IMG/VR virus record: IMGVR_UViG_3300030389_000528 | Location: 1 to 30,873 of that record | Strand: one strand, 5' to 3' | Source: a virus | Length of the DNA: 30,873 nucleotides | In this document: one piece after another, positions 30,810 through 30,873 of the stretch | Position numbering within the stretch: the first letter of the stretch is position 1 | Layout of the letters: the number at the start of each line of letters is the position of its first letter | Notes under the pieces: model-generated | Seen by the model: only the letters and a program-made list of their open reading frames with translations | Database searches by the model: none | Told to the model about the DNA's origin: nothing | Program-made: the position numbers and the translations under genes

Positions 30810-30873
30810 AATTTTATTTCCCTTCAAAGTTTAATTAATTTGATACTACACCCTAACAACTAACAAAGCAAGT

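Noticed and set aside
1-30873. tRNA genes, integrase, attachment site, phage RNA polymerase
   Set aside because: Looked for on both strands and not found by eye; a tRNA search program would be needed to exclude a diverged tRNA.

Overview
The window looks like a complete, or nearly complete, genome of a small tailed phage (podovirus-type) that infects a marine bacterium. The evidence is a full head-tail-lysis set and a full replication set, packed into about 31 kb with almost no intergenic space and many ATGA, TAATG and TGATG gene junctions. The DNA is AT-rich. By gene content and order it most resembles the small RNA-polymerase-less marine podoviruses known from SAR11/SAR116-type hosts (HTVC010P-like or HMO-2011-like). 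That placement rests on recognising protein families from memory, not on a search. I see no integrase, repressor, phage RNA polymerase, tRNA, IS element or CRISPR array, so a lytic phage using the host RNA polymerase is the simplest reading.

Layout. (1) 1-361 is a non-coding control region with G-runs, small inverted repeats and a sigma70-like rightward promoter. (2) 362-6445, rightward: small and large terminase, portal, a small helical protein, an FmdB-like zinc ribbon, scaffold and major capsid protein. A near-consensus promoter (4100-4128) starts on the portal stop codon and a hairpin terminator follows the capsid gene. (3) 6501-9557, rightward: a small beta-rich structural protein with its own terminator, then repeat-containing fibre proteins, a glycine-rich adhesin-like protein and a tail-fibre-associated protein. 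(4) 9561-10938: a run of small genes, mostly very Lys/Arg-rich, of unknown role. (5) 10938-18929: tail tubular proteins A and B, a short fibre-like protein and three long proteins likely to be ejected with the DNA. (6) 18926-20441: small membrane proteins, holin and an M15 peptidase endolysin.

From 30809 down to 20422 everything is on the minus strand: early small genes (30809-30003), an AT-rich repeat region with a promoter (29905-29996), primase-helicase, six tiny overlapping genes, a family A DNA polymerase, an SSB-like protein, a FEN-type 5'-3' exonuclease, a conserved hypothetical, a PD-(D/E)XK nuclease, a metallophosphoesterase, a DUF3310 protein, a 52-aa protein, a class II (B12-dependent) ribonucleotide reductase, three small genes and a DUF1289 protein. 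The two arms converge and overlap tail to tail at 20422-20441.

How it works together (inference): the leftward arm takes over the cell, degrades and recycles host DNA (exonuclease, RNR) and copies the phage genome (primase-helicase, polymerase, SSB). The rightward arm builds and packages the head, attaches the tail and lyses the cell. No gene gives clear evidence of a wholly new defence or mobile system. The least explained parts are the basic-protein cluster at 9748-10938, the control sequences at 80-145 and 29905-29996, and the tiny genes between polymerase and primase.
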